Positions 1 to 11,619 of a DNA stretch of 64,000 nt are shown in pieces (the first letter of the stretch is position 1; the number at the start of each line of letters is the position of its first letter). This DNA is from Microbacterium limosum (lineage in GTDB: Bacteria; Actinomycetota; Actinomycetes; Actinomycetales; Microbacteriaceae): contig NZ_CP137080.1 in assembly GCF_036324365.1 (NCBI RefSeq), positions 2,232,001 through 2,296,000 on the forward strand. Direction: 5' to 3'. Below the pieces are notes generated by a model that saw only the letters and a list, made by a program, of their open reading frames with translations, was not told the DNA's origin and searched no databases. Made by a program: the position numbers and the translations under genes.

Positions 1-181
1 TCGGCGAGACGATCATGACGTGCCCGTCCGTCGACAGCACCAGGGGAACCGCGCGGGACTGCAGAGGATTCAGCCGGTCGAAGCCTTCGAGGTATTCCCG
101 CAACGGGCCGGGGATGAGCGAGGATGCCGGCGTCCACTCCCCCGGCCCCGGCACGACGTCGACCGCATCGTGCGAACTCAC
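1..181 (-). CDS. DEAD/DEAH-box helicase, N-terminal fragment
   Basis: Only the first 60 codons are in the window; the gene starts at GTG 181 and runs off the left edge. The visible protein contains LNPLQSRAVPLVLSTDG followed by HVMIVSP, which matches the Q-motif-like stretch that precedes the Walker A loop in superfamily 2 helicases of the Hel308/HelY type; the P-loop itself would lie just outside. No stop interrupts the frame. The start is chosen because a neighbouring ATG at 195 is closed by a stop after five codons. The function (ATP-driven unwinding of DNA or RNA) is inferred from a short motif only, so the subfamily cannot be named. Confidence 0.6.
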   Translation of the reverse strand, partial: MSSHDAVDVVPGPGEWTPASSLIPGPLREYLEGFDRLNPLQSRAVPLVLSTDGHVMIVSP

Positions 182-250
182 GCGCGCTCGCCCATCTCGG
201 GAAAGCGTACCCGCGACCGCCGACACGGCTTCCGCGCGGACAGGGCCCGC

Positions 251-997
251 TCAGCGTCCGCGCGGCGTCCAACCGGGAGGGAGCGGCGCGTCGACGGCGG
301 CGCGCTCGGCGTCGACGGCGGCCGACCACCCCTGCGCGGCGTCCGCGCCGTCGAACCCGCCCCGCGCCACACGCAGGCCGACGTCGTCGTGGTGCATCCG
401 CGGGTGGCCGCCCCGGCGCACACCCGCGCGCACGCTGTGCGCGTCGTCCGCGAACCCGCCGCCCCGGAACACCCGGTACTCGTCGTAGCGGGCCGGGTCG
501 AGCAGGTCCCAGCACCACTCCCACACGTTGCCGAGGGTGTCGAACAGGCCGAAGAGGTTGGGATGCTTGCCGCCGACGTCCGCGGGTGCGCTGAGCCCGT
601 CCGCCGCGGTCCAGGCCACCTCGGCGAGGGGACCGTACTGCGCCGCCGCCGAGCCCGCCCGGCACGCGAACTCCCACTCCGCCTCCGTCGGCAGGCGGAA
701 GCCGTCGGCATCCACGTGCCAGGTGACCTGCTCGCCCTCGAACGAGTACGCGGGGTCGAGGCCCTCCCAGTCGGACGCCGCGTTGCAGAAGCGGATCGCC
801 CGCAGCCAGCTCATCTCGACCGCTGGTCGGCGCGGGTGGGATGCCTCCACGCCGACGATCTCGGCGAGCTGCTCCTGCGTCACGGGGTAGACCGCGATCT
901 CGAACGGCTCGAGCGCGGCGGATCGCCGCGTCTTCGTGCGGGCATCATGCAGCACGATCGTGCCGGCGGGGATACGCGCCATCTCGATCTCGACCAT
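251..997 (-). CDS. Formylglycine-generating-enzyme (SUMF1) family protein lacking the catalytic cysteines
   Basis: The protein (248 aa) has the FGE-sulfatase fold signature: PVTQEQ near residue 38, GFRLPTEAEWEFACRAG in the middle, FGLFDTLGNVWEWCWD and YRVFRGGGF towards the end, then GLRVARGG. True FGEs convert a sulfatase Cys to formylglycine using two C-terminal cysteines; here the stretch after RGGGF has none, so copper-dependent oxidase activity is unlikely. The family also includes EgtB- and PvdO-like proteins with other roles. The start is set at ATG 997 (MVEIEMARIPAG); an upstream in-frame start would only add low-complexity residues. It is divergent from the chromate transporter. The real substrate is unknown. 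Confidence 0.8.
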   Translation of the reverse strand: MVEIEMARIPAGTIVLHDARTKTRRSAALEPFEIAVYPVTQEQLAEIVGVEASHPRRPAVEMSWLRAIRFCNAASDWEGLDPAYSFEGEQVTWHVDADGFRLPTEAEWEFACRAGSAAAQYGPLAEVAWTAADGLSAPADVGGKHPNLFGLFDTLGNVWEWCWDLLDPARYDEYRVFRGGGFADDAHSVRAGVRRGGHPRMHHDDVGLRVARGGFDGADAAQGWSAAVDAERAAVDAPLPPGWTPRGR

Positions 998-1080
998 CGC
1001 GCCAGTGTCGCACGCACCGACCCCGCCGCCGAGCCGCGACCGTTCACGCGTCCGCTCCACCGCCGGCCACCCGCACTCGC

Positions 1081-1093
1081 TAGGGTGACCCCG
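1081..1093 (+). promoter_or_regulatory. -10 box of a leaderless promoter for chrA
   Basis: TAGGGT at 1081-1086 is followed by six bases and then the GTG start at 1093. This spacing puts the transcription start at or next to the start codon, the leaderless arrangement common in actinobacteria. No Shine-Dalgarno sequence is visible. The same TANNNT-N6/7-start layout recurs at several genes in this window. Confidence 0.5.
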
Positions 1094-2310
1094 TGACAGA
1101 CGCGACCGCCCCCGCGACGCCGCGCCCGCCGGGGACTCCCGGCGAGGTCTTCCGCGTTTTCCTGAGGCTCGGGGTCACCTCCTTCGGCGGGCCGATCGCG
1201 CACCTCGGCTACTTCCGCGACGAGCTGGTCACCCGGCGACGCTGGGTGGACGACACCGGCTACGCCGACCTCGTCGCGCTGTGCCAGTTCCTTCCGGGCC
1301 CCGCCTCGAGCCAGGTGGGCTTCGCCCTCGGTCTCCTGCGAGCCGGCCCGCGCGGCGCCCTCGCCGCCTGGCTCGCGTTCACCCTGCCCTCGGCGCTCCT
1401 GATGGTCGCGTTCGCCTTCTCGGCGTCGCTCTTCGAGGGCGCTGTCGGCGCCGGCATCCTCGAGGGCCTCAAGGTCGTCGCGGTCGCGATCGTCGCGCAG
1501 GCGGTGTGGGGCATGGCGCGCAGCCTCACTCCCGACGCACGGCGTGCGAGCATCGCCGTCGTCGCGGCGGTGATCGTGCTGTTCGCGGCCGGTTCGCTCG
1601 GCCAGGTGGCCGCGATCGTCGTCGGCGCCCTCGCGGGGGTGTGGCTGTGCCGGTCCGCGATCGACACGGATGCCGCGCCCCTCCCCCTGCGCGTCTCCCG
1701 GCGCGCCGGAGCCATCGCGCTCGGTGTGCTCGCCGTCGCCCTGATCGGCCTGCCGATCGCCGCCGCGAGCCTCTCGTCGCCGGCCCTCGACGTCGCCGAC
1801 GCCTTCGCACGCGCGGGCGCCCTCGTCTTCGGCGGCGGGCACGTCGTGCTGCCCCTGCTCGAGGCGGAGGTCGTCACGGGCGGCTGGGTGAGCGCCGACG
1901 AGTTCCTCGCGGGCTACGGCGCGGCGCAGGCGATGCCGGGGCCGCTCTTCACCTTCGCGGCCTACCTCGGTGCCCTGGCTGCGCCCGGTGCCGCGGGCCT
2001 CGGGCTCGCCGCGGTCGCGCTCGTCGCGATCTTCCTCCCCGGCCTGCTCCTTCTCGTCGGCGTGATCCCATTCTGGAACGGCCTGCGCGCCCGGCCCGCG
2101 GCGCGGGCGCTCCAGCGCGGGGCCAACGCCGCGGTCGTCGGGATCCTCGCGGCCGCCCTGTACGACCCCGTGTTCACGACCGCGGTCACCGGCGCCGGCA
2201 CGTTCGCGCTCGCTCTGGTGTGCTTCGTGCTGCTCGTGTCGTGGCGCGCCCCGGCGTGGGTCGTCGTGCTGGTGGGCGCCGCCGGCGGCATCCTCCTCGC
2301 GGTGATCTGA
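1093..2310 (+). CDS. chrA: Chromate efflux transporter, CHR family
   Basis: A 405-aa integral membrane protein of usual length for two-domain (long-chain) ChrA. Both halves carry the family motif: FGGPIAHLGYF near residue 31 and FGGGHVVLPLLE near residue 246, each followed by a Q-F/A-PGP motif (QFLPGPASS, QAMPGPLFTF). About ten hydrophobic segments can be seen. ChrA proteins export chromate by exchange or proton coupling, giving resistance; members of the family in other species may move other oxyanions. The GTG start follows a leaderless -10 box. No chromate-sensing regulator (ChrB) is adjacent, so chromate as the true substrate is inferred from the family. Confidence 0.88.
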   Translation: MTDATAPATPRPPGTPGEVFRVFLRLGVTSFGGPIAHLGYFRDELVTRRRWVDDTGYADLVALCQFLPGPASSQVGFALGLLRAGPRGALAAWLAFTLPSALLMVAFAFSASLFEGAVGAGILEGLKVVAVAIVAQAVWGMARSLTPDARRASIAVVAAVIVLFAAGSLGQVAAIVVGALAGVWLCRSAIDTDAAPLPLRVSRRAGAIALGVLAVALIGLPIAAASLSSPALDVADAFARAGALVFGGGHVVLPLLEAEVVTGGWVSADEFLAGYGAAQAMPGPLFTFAAYLGALAAPGAAGLGLAAVALVAIFLPGLLLLVGVIPFWNGLRARPAARALQRGANAAVVGILAAALYDPVFTTAVTGAGTFALALVCFVLLVSWRAPAWVVVLVGAAGGILLAVI

Positions 2311-2328
2311 CGGCGCTCCCGGGCGCGG

Positions 2329-2617
2329 CTACGCGATGCGGCTGCCGCGGGGAAGTCGCCGTTCCGGCGTTCGCGTGCGCATCCCCGCCCACCAGAGCGC
2401 ACCGCCGGCGAGCACGAGCTGGATCGCGAGCCCGGTGAACCAGCTCGGCACCGTGCGGTCGCACCGCGGCGCCCGCGAGACCGAACGCGATGACGGTGCC
2501 GATCGTGAGGGCGGCGACGACGAGGTAGGTCGTCGCCACGGAGAAGAGCGGACAGTTCAGGATGCCGGAGAGGCCGACCCCGAGCGTGGCGATGACGCCG
2601 ATCTCGACCGCGAGCAC
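2329..2617 (-). pseudogene. Small membrane protein gene with a single-base frameshift
   Basis: Starting at GTG 2617 the frame gives MLAVEIGVIATLGVGLSG and a second hydrophobic stretch ending IAFGLAGAA. The hydrophobic reading then continues one frame over as DRTVPSWFTGLAIQLVLAGG and WWAGMRTRTP, ending at TAG 2329. Skipping one G near 2466-2470 restores a protein of about 95 aa with three membrane helices. The 289-nt span is one base over a multiple of three. The upstream frame is closed by a stop overlapping the GDPD gene end, which fixes the start. Either a real mutation or a sequencing error; function unknown. Confidence 0.55.
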
Positions 2618-2635
2618 CCCGCGCCCGGGCCGAAG

Positions 2636-3634
2636 TCACCCCCGGAAGAACGCGACTCCGAGATCGGGATGATCGACGAAGACGCCGTCGACCCCGGCAT
2701 CCCGGATCACGCCCCACTCCGCCTCGTAGTCTCCGAAGGCGCTCGGTCCGCCCGAGCCGCGGAACTCGCCGACGAGGAACGCATTCTCCGGGCGGCATGT
2801 CCAGGTGTAGACCCGGAGGCCGCGCCGATGCGCGTCGGCCACGACGCGGGTGGGGCCGGTTGCGCGCCCGAGCGTGTTCGGCGCGAGGATGACGCGCCTG
2901 TCGACGCTGATGCCGTCCACGCGGCCGACGAGCCCGTCGAGGCCCCGCGGGGTCACGGTGTCTCGATACGTCGGAGCGTCGGCACCCCTCGTCGCCACGA
3001 GGTCGGCGGGTCGACCGCCCGCCCCGATCAGGTAGATGAAGGTCGCGGGGACGCCGCGCTGCCTCAGCCGCTCGAGCACCGTCGACTCGAAGGCCTCGAT
3101 CACGAGCGGGATGCCCGCGGCCGAGCGCGCGACCTCCGCCTCGACGAGCGGGACCAGATCGAGGCCGATCCCCTCGAAGTACGTCGCGTGCTTGATCTCC
3201 AGCACGATGCCGATCTCGCGCCCGTGCTCGATCGACGCCGCCCGCACGAGGTCGAACAGGTCCGACAGCCGCAGGATCGGCTGCCGGTCGTCGAAGCTCG
3301 CGCTTGCGGGCCTGATCCGGGGAAGACGCTCGCGGCAGCGCAGAGTCGCCAGCTCCTCCCACGTGAAGTCCTCCGTGAACCACCCGGTCAGGCTTGCGCC
3401 GTCGATCGTCTTCGTCGTCCGGCGCCCGGCGAACTCGGGCCGATCGGCGACGTCCGTCGTGCCCGAGATCTCGTTCTCGTGGCGGACGACGAGCACCCCG
3501 TCCCGGCTGGCCACGACGTCGGGCTCCACGGCATCCGCCCCCATCGCGAACGCGAGATCGTAGGAGGAGCGCGAGTGCTCGGGCCGATATCCGGGCGCGC
3601 CGCGGTGTCCGATGACGAGCGGGGGGCGAGGCAT
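2636..3634 (-). CDS. Glycerophosphodiester phosphodiesterase
   Basis: A 332-aa GDPD-family TIM-barrel enzyme that hydrolyses glycerophosphodiesters to glycerol 3-phosphate and an alcohol. It begins with VIGHRGAPGYRPEHS at residue 7, containing the catalytic His-Arg pair, followed by DAVEPDVVASRDG (metal-binding Glu and Asp) and VVRHE with the second catalytic His; VLEIKHATYFEG and GVFVDHPDLG are later barrel motifs. No signal peptide is evident, so it is probably cytoplasmic and similar to UgpQ-type enzymes. It ends 18 bases before the frameshifted small membrane gene, which may form an operon with it. Specific substrate not determinable. Confidence 0.92.
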   Translation of the reverse strand: MPRPPLVIGHRGAPGYRPEHSRSSYDLAFAMGADAVEPDVVASRDGVLVVRHENEISGTTDVADRPEFAGRRTTKTIDGASLTGWFTEDFTWEELATLRCRERLPRIRPASASFDDRQPILRLSDLFDLVRAASIEHGREIGIVLEIKHATYFEGIGLDLVPLVEAEVARSAAGIPLVIEAFESTVLERLRQRGVPATFIYLIGAGGRPADLVATRGADAPTYRDTVTPRGLDGLVGRVDGISVDRRVILAPNTLGRATGPTRVVADAHRRGLRVYTWTCRPENAFLVGEFRGSGGPSAFGDYEAEWGVIRDAGVDGVFVDHPDLGVAFFRG

Positions 3635-3794
3635 GCCGTTCAGGCTATCCGCGCCGGATGAACGGGTTGCCGCGGCACCGGGCCCTCATGGTCACCTCAC
3701 AGCCGCATGCCGTGACGGCGGGGCGCCCGTCGGATATCGTTGATGCACAGCGCAACTTAGCTGTGACCCCGACAACTTGGAGTGTGACGAGGCC

Positions 3795-4715
3795 ATGGCC
3801 CTCAACAACCCCGCGTTCAACAGCCCGGCGTTCCAGGACCCGCGCGCCGTGAAGAGCTACCCCGGTGGCCCGCAGGCCGCCGGTCTCGGCGCGCAGACGC
3901 AGTTCGCCACCGGCTCACGCGCGGCAACGGATGCCGCGACCAACGCCCAGCTCGAAGGCATGTACGCCGCCCCCACGGCCGGCGCGCACCAGACCGACCG
4001 CATGACGGTGGAGGACACCGTCGTCAAGACCCTCGGCCTCTTCGCCATCCTCGTCGTGACGGCCGTCGTCGGTTGGGTCTGGACGCTCGGCGCCCTCTCG
4101 CCCGCTCAGGCGACCGGGCTCAGCGTCCTTCCGATGATCCTCGGCGGACTCGGCGGCTTCGTCCTCGCGATGGTCATCATCTTCACGTCGCGCAAGAAGG
4201 TGCGTCCCGCCCTGATCTTCGCCTACGCGGCCCTCGAAGGGCTTTTCGTCGGCGGCATCTCGGCGTTCTTCGAGTTCCAGTTCCCGGGCATCGTCGTGCA
4301 GGCGACGCTCGCGACGCTCGCCGTCGTGGGCGTGACCCTCGCCCTCTTCGCCAGCGGCAAGATCCGCGCGTCGAAGAAGGCCACGAAGATCTTCATGATC
4401 GCGATGTTCGGCTACCTCGCCTTCTCGCTCCTGAACCTCGTCCTCATGTGGACGGGCGTCTCCGACAGCGCGTTCGGCCTGCGCAGCGAGCCGAGCCCGC
4501 TTTTCGGCATCCCGTGGGGCGTCCTCATCGGCGTGTTCGTCGTCATCATGGCGGCATACTCGCTCGTGCTGGACTTCGACTCGATTCAGCAGGGCGTGCG
4601 CAACGGGGCCCCCCGCCAGCTCGCCTGGATGGGCGGCTTCGGCATCATGGTGACCGTCGTCTGGCTCTACATCGAGATCCTGCGCATCATCGCGATCCTG
4701 CGCGGCAGCGACTGA
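3795..4715 (+). CDS. Bax inhibitor-1/YccA family membrane protein
   Basis: A 306-aa protein with an Ala/Pro-rich soluble N-terminus of about 85 residues and then seven hydrophobic segments, the layout of actinobacterial BI-1-like proteins (TMBIM/YetJ family, often pH-sensitive Ca2+ leak channels). The C-terminal part has LVLDFDSIQQGVRNGAP, the conserved acidic region in the last helices. ATG 3795 is preferred over the in-frame TTG 3777 because family members start MALNNPAF-like and a GACGAGG stretch lies just upstream. It is a stand-alone gene between a divergent GDPD gene and a strong terminator. Physiological role is not established for bacterial members. Confidence 0.88.
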   Translation: MALNNPAFNSPAFQDPRAVKSYPGGPQAAGLGAQTQFATGSRAATDAATNAQLEGMYAAPTAGAHQTDRMTVEDTVVKTLGLFAILVVTAVVGWVWTLGALSPAQATGLSVLPMILGGLGGFVLAMVIIFTSRKKVRPALIFAYAALEGLFVGGISAFFEFQFPGIVVQATLATLAVVGVTLALFASGKIRASKKATKIFMIAMFGYLAFSLLNLVLMWTGVSDSAFGLRSEPSPLFGIPWGVLIGVFVVIMAAYSLVLDFDSIQQGVRNGAPRQLAWMGGFGIMVTVVWLYIEILRIIAILRGSD

Positions 4716-4738
4716 CCCGCGGCATCCGCGGAACCTCG

Positions 4739-4771
4739 AGAGGGGGTCGTCCTTCGGGACGGCCCCCTCTT
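4739..4771 (+). terminator. Intrinsic terminator after the BI-1 gene
   Basis: A 14-bp stem (arms 4739-4752 and 4757-4770, one G-T pair) closed by a TTCG tetraloop, starting 24 bases after the stop codon. Only two or three T follow, as is usual in high-GC actinobacteria. Confidence 0.85.
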
Positions 4772-4807
4772 CGCATGGGTCGCGGGGAACCACCCGGACC
4801 CCTCGAG

Positions 4808-4904
4808 CGACAACATTCCGGCGCAACGCGCCCGGGCGCGCACGCCGCCGCGGAACGACGGCGTTCCCTCACCGCGGACGGGCCACTCTTCCGGAATGTT
4901 GTCG
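4808..4904. repeat. Palindromic repeat element, copy A
   Basis: Perfect 14-bp terminal inverted repeats, CGACAACATTCCGG at 4808 and its complement at 4891-4904, enclose 69 bp of GC-rich sequence. It lies between the convergent BI-1 and guaA genes. Three further copies with nearly the same ends are at 15722, 16730 and 23963; the interiors are poorly conserved. This is the longest copy (97 bp). Confidence 0.75.
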
Positions 4905-4945
4905 GCCGCCGAGCCGGCGAAGGGCGGCGGACACCTACCGCCGGG

Positions 4946-6525
<1,580 letters not shown>

Positions 6526-6529
<4 letters not shown>

Positions 6530-7056
6530 CGGGTGCTCTCGGGGGAAGGGGCGGGGGTGGATGCCGCGGGCGTCGCCGCCGGGGCGGCCTCGCGCTCGGC
6601 GAGGTAGGAGCGCACCTGACGGGCGACCCGCACCTCGAGGAAGAAGGACAGCAGCGGCACGACACCGCCGAGCGCCAGGAGGAGGAAGCGCGGGAAGGCC
6701 CAGCGCATGAGGCTCCACACGCGGAAGCACGCGAAGAGGTATACGACGTAGAACCAGCCGTGCGCGACCAGGATGAACAGCGAGAGGTTGAACCCGTCGC
6801 CGGTGGAGATCATCTCGCAGTCGCTGCCGGGGAAGAAGAGCGAGAACCACTGGCACTCGGGCCCCGCGATCGCCGGCGCGAACCACAGGAACCCTCCGCT
6901 GCCGCCGAGGAAGAGCTCCACGTGCAGCGGCGTGTACTTCAGCACCATCTCGGCGACGAGCAGCAGCAGACCGACACCCGTGATGATCGACGCCACCTGG
7001 TAGAACTTCAGCGCCCCGCGGATCTTCGGGAACGACGCGAGGCGGGGTTCGGGCAT
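6526..7056 (-). CDS. DUF3817 family membrane protein
   Basis: A 176-aa protein with four hydrophobic segments matching the DUF3817 pattern: an N-terminal soluble part, a first helix ([19 protein letters not shown]), the conserved [18 protein letters not shown] segment, and a last helix with [12 protein letters not shown]. The C-terminal 25 residues are Ala/Pro/Ser-rich and probably disordered. The start ATG 7056 gives the usual N-terminus. In related genomes this family is a habitual neighbour of guaA, and here its stop overlaps the guaA start, so it is co-translated with it. Biochemical function is unknown. Confidence 0.85.
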
Positions 7057-7124
7057 GCCGTCCAGTCTACCCGCGGCATCCGGCGCGCCTCGCGGCGTCG
7101 CGGGCTTCGAGGGGCCTGTGGCGT

Positions 7125-7991
7125 TCAGGATGCCGCGGCATCCTCCAGCGCCTCGACCTCCTTCTCCCACGCGTCGCGGGCGAGGCGATACCAGAGGTAG
7201 AAGGCGAAGCCCGCGAAGACGGCCCACTCGATGGCGTAGAAGACGTTGAGCCAGTTGACCGGCGCCAGCTCCGCGGGTGCGGGCGAGGAGATGGCGACGA
7301 GGTCGGTCTCCCCGGCGGCCGACGGATCCACCGCGGCGAGGTACGGCCGGTAGACGTCGAGCCCCTCGGTGTCGTGCCACACGCTCAGCAGGGCGGCCGG
7401 CGACATGCGCGGCATCTCGCTGGCCGCGGCACCCCGCGGGGGCAGCCCCGGGCCCTCGTCGGAGATGAGGCGCCCGGTGAGCGTCACGGGATCGGCGGCT
7501 CCCGTCTCGGCCGCGCGCTGCAGCTCGGCCGCCGCGGCATCCGCGTCGTCACGGCTGGCGGCCCACCCGATCGCGACGGCGAGGGAGGTGGGCTGCGCGG
7601 CGTCCGCGATGCGGAGCTGGCCGGTCACCCAGTACCCCTCCTCGCCGTCGTTGAAGCGCGACGACACGACGACGAAGTCGCCCGGGACCCATGCGCCGAC
7701 GGTCTCGACGCGCTGCCCCACGAGCGGCTCGGCAAGATACTGCCCCGGTTCGACGACGTCGGCCAGCGGACGGACCTGCTCGGTCTGGCCCGGCGGGGGC
7801 GGGTCGCTGTCGATCGCCCGGTCGAGCTGCCACTGACCGAGCCACGCGAAGACGCCCGCGACGACCAGACACAGTCCCAGCATGAGCAGCCACTGCGGCC
7901 GCAGCATGACCTCCCGGAGCGTGGGCGGGAAGACCTGCGCGTCGCCCGGCGGGGTCGGCGGGGTGTCGGACACGGTGGGCGGGGAGCTCAT
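7125..7991 (-). CDS. SURF1 family cytochrome c oxidase biogenesis protein
   Basis: A 288-aa protein with the SURF1 architecture: a transmembrane helix near residues 33-50 (LMLGLCLVVAGVFAWLGQWQLDR, described here only by position), an extracytoplasmic domain with RPYLAAVD, and a second helix near residues 245-265 beginning NWLNVFYAIEWAVFAG. SURF1 assists haem insertion in subunit I of aa3-type oxidase in the cytoplasmic membrane. The ATG start overlaps the guaB3 stop as ATGA. The last codons include a full GGATGCC-GC-GGCATCC palindrome encoding Asp-Ala-Ala-Ala-Ser, an example of the iterated word discussed in the findings. No oxidase genes are adjacent. Confidence 0.88.
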   Translation of the reverse strand: MSSPPTVSDTPPTPPGDAQVFPPTLREVMLRPQWLLMLGLCLVVAGVFAWLGQWQLDRAIDSDPPPPGQTEQVRPLADVVEPGQYLAEPLVGQRVETVGAWVPGDFVVVSSRFNDGEEGYWVTGQLRIADAAQPTSLAVAIGWAASRDDADAAAAELQRAAETGAADPVTLTGRLISDEGPGLPPRGAAASEMPRMSPAALLSVWHDTEGLDVYRPYLAAVDPSAAGETDLVAISSPAPAELAPVNWLNVFYAIEWAVFAGFAFYLWYRLARDAWEKEVEALEDAAAS

Positions 7992-9106
7992 CCCTGCCCG
8001 TAGGGGGCGACCACGACGTCGACGCGCTGGAACTCCTTGAGGTCGGAGTACCCGGTCGTCGCCATCGACTTGCGCAGCGCCCCGATGAGGTTCGCCGTGC
8101 CGTCGGCGACCGGCGCCGGGCCGTAGAGGATCTCCTCGAGCGGGCCGACCTGGTCGACCTTCACACGGCGACCGCGGGGAAGCTTGGAGTGGTGCGCCTC
8201 GGGCCCCCAGTGGTACCCGAGGCCGGGGGCGTCGGTCGCGCGCGCGAGCGCGACACCGAGCATGACGGCGTCGGCGCCCATGGCGAGCGCCTTGACGATG
8301 TCGCCCGAGGTGCCCACGCCGCCGTCGGCGATGACGTGCACGTAGCGCCCGCCCGACTCGTCGAGGTAGTCGCGGCGAGCGCCGGCGACGTCGGCGACGG
8401 CCGTGGCCATGGGGGCGTGGATGCCGAGGGTGACGCGGGTCGTCGACGCCGCTCCCCCGCCGAACCCGACGAGCACGCCGGCCGCTCCCGTGCGCATGAG
8501 GTGCAGGGCCGCCGTGTACGTGCCCGCGCCGCCGACGATGACCGGCACATCGAGGTCGTAGATGAACTTCTTGAGGTTGAGCGGCTCGTCGACGCTCGAG
8601 ACGTGCTCGGCCGAGACGGTCGTGCCGCGGATGACGAAGAGGTCGACGCCCGCCGCGACGACGGTCTCGTAGAGTTCCTGCGTGCGCTGGGGCGTGAGCG
8701 AGCCGGCGACCGTGACGCCGGCGGCGCGGATCTCGGCGAGGCGGTCGCGCACGAGCTCGGGCTTGATCGGCTCCGAGTACAGCTCCTGCATGCGGCGCGT
8801 GGCGTCGACCGAGTCGAGCCCGGCGATCTCGGCGAGCAGCGGCTCCGGGTCGTCGTAGCGGGTCCACAGCCCCTCGAGGTCGAGCACCCCGAGGCCGCCG
8901 AGCTGACCGAGCATGATGGCGGTGCGCGGGCTCACGACCGAATCCATCGGGGCCCCGAGCACCGGGATGCCGAACTGGTACGCGTCGATCGACCACGCGG
9001 TGGAGACGTCTTCGGGATTGCGGGTGCGGCGCGAGGGCACGACGGCGATGTCGTCGAACGTGTACGCGCGGCGGGCGCGCTTGGCGCGGCCGATCTCGAT
9101 CTCCAT
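7988..9106 (-). CDS. guaB3: GuaB3 family IMP-dehydrogenase-related protein
   Basis: A 372-aa IMPDH-like barrel without CBS domains, as expected for GuaB3. It has YTFDDIAVVPSRRTR at the N-terminus, PVLGAPMDSVVSP, and the FMN/phosphate-site motif VIADGGVGTSGDIVKALAMG. The segment aligned with the IMPDH catalytic loop GPGSICTTR reads GGGAASTTR, so the usual nucleophilic Cys is replaced. ATG 9106 is preferred over GTG 9112 because a GGGG stretch sits about eight bases before it. It lies between guaB and guaA, consistent with a role in or beside GMP synthesis, but its reaction in actinobacteria is not settled and the substitution argues against ordinary IMPDH chemistry. Confidence 0.93.
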   Translation of the reverse strand: MEIEIGRAKRARRAYTFDDIAVVPSRRTRNPEDVSTAWSIDAYQFGIPVLGAPMDSVVSPRTAIMLGQLGGLGVLDLEGLWTRYDDPEPLLAEIAGLDSVDATRRMQELYSEPIKPELVRDRLAEIRAAGVTVAGSLTPQRTQELYETVVAAGVDLFVIRGTTVSAEHVSSVDEPLNLKKFIYDLDVPVIVGGAGTYTAALHLMRTGAAGVLVGFGGGAASTTRVTLGIHAPMATAVADVAGARRDYLDESGGRYVHVIADGGVGTSGDIVKALAMGADAVMLGVALARATDAPGLGYHWGPEAHHSKLPRGRRVKVDQVGPLEEILYGPAPVADGTANLIGALRKSMATTGYSDLKEFQRVDVVVAPYGQG

Positions 9107-9230
9107 GCTCACGACCCCAGCCTACCGGCTGCCCCCGACGGGTCCCCGGGCCGGGGCGCTGCCCACGGCATCCGCCCCTCCCTCGCCACCCGCGAGCGAG
9201 CCGGGCGGACGACGAGGCGAGGGATGCCGC

Positions 9231-9854
9231 TCAGTCGCCCTTTCCGCGGAAGAGCGTCGTCCCCACGGGGTCGAGCAGGAAGAGCGCGAACGCGAGGGAG
9301 CCGATGAACGGGGCGAGGAGCACGACGCCCGCCGAGATCACCAGAGCGCTGAGCGCCCCGCGGCCGTAGGCGCTCGCATCCCGGTCCGACAGATCGGGGA
9401 GCATCGTCTCGCGGTGGCGCACCGCCCACACCCACTGCAGGTAGCTGCAGAGGATCGCGAGGAAGAACGCGACGGGCATGAGGAGCCTGCCCGCCAGCCA
9501 CTCGGAGTACTCCGTCGTGAGGCTCGTCGCGAACGGCACGAGCACGATGAAGAGAAGGCGGCCATTGTTCAGCCAGACGACCGTCGCGTCGATGCGCGCG
9601 ACGTGCTCGAACTGCTGCACGTGCGTCATCCACAGCAGGCACAGCAGGAGGAAGCTCAGCGCGAAGTTGAGGAACAGCTCGCCCATTCCGGCGAGCGCGG
9701 CCCACATGTCGGCATCCGACGAGATCGGGCCGAGGCCGTACGTCGTCAAGTCGAGGACGAGGAGGGTCGCCGCGATGGCGAACACCCCGTCGGTGAACGC
9801 CTCGAGACGCGTCGTGCTCTGCGTTGCCGCCGCATGCCGTCGCCGCCGGATCAT
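9231..9854 (-). CDS. TMEM175-like (DUF1211) potassium channel
   Basis: A 207-aa membrane protein with six hydrophobic segments and the TMEM175 signature at the start of helix 1, RLEAFTDGVFAIAATLLVL, equivalent to the RxxxFSD selectivity motif (here FTD). Bacterial TMEM175 proteins form tetrameric K+ leak channels with one six-helix domain per subunit, which fits this length. The start ATG 9854 is 20 bases downstream of guaB, so it may be transcribed with it. A basic RRRRRH cluster opens the protein. The Ser-to-Thr change in the FSD motif is conservative. Potassium selectivity is inferred from the family. Confidence 0.87.
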   Translation of the reverse strand: MIRRRRHAAATQSTTRLEAFTDGVFAIAATLLVLDLTTYGLGPISSDADMWAALAGMGELFLNFALSFLLLCLLWMTHVQQFEHVARIDATVVWLNNGRLLFIVLVPFATSLTTEYSEWLAGRLLMPVAFFLAILCSYLQWVWAVRHRETMLPDLSDRDASAYGRGALSALVISAGVVLLAPFIGSLAFALFLLDPVGTTLFRGKGD

Positions 9855-9874
9855 GCGCCCAGCGTAGCGACGGC

Positions 9875-11542
<1,668 letters not shown>

Positions 11543-11556
11543 TTACGCTCATACGG

Positions 11557-11578
11557 TGTTCGTCACAGCCGACGAACA
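11557..11578. promoter_or_regulatory. Short inverted repeat upstream of livH, possible operator
   Basis: TGTTCGTC and GACGAACA, eight perfect bases each side of a 6-bp spacer, lie about 45 bp before livH in the 242-bp divergent region shared with guaB. The site could bind a dimeric regulator or form a weak stem in the livH leader. There is no further evidence for either. Confidence 0.3.
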
Positions 11579-11619
11579 TCGTCGTCGCATGGTGGCGAGA
11601 CCCCTTCTTTGGAGGTTCA

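Noticed and set aside
2336..3661. A 441-codon plus-strand open frame
   Set aside because: Shadow of the GDPD gene, whose catalytic motifs are all in the minus-strand frame.
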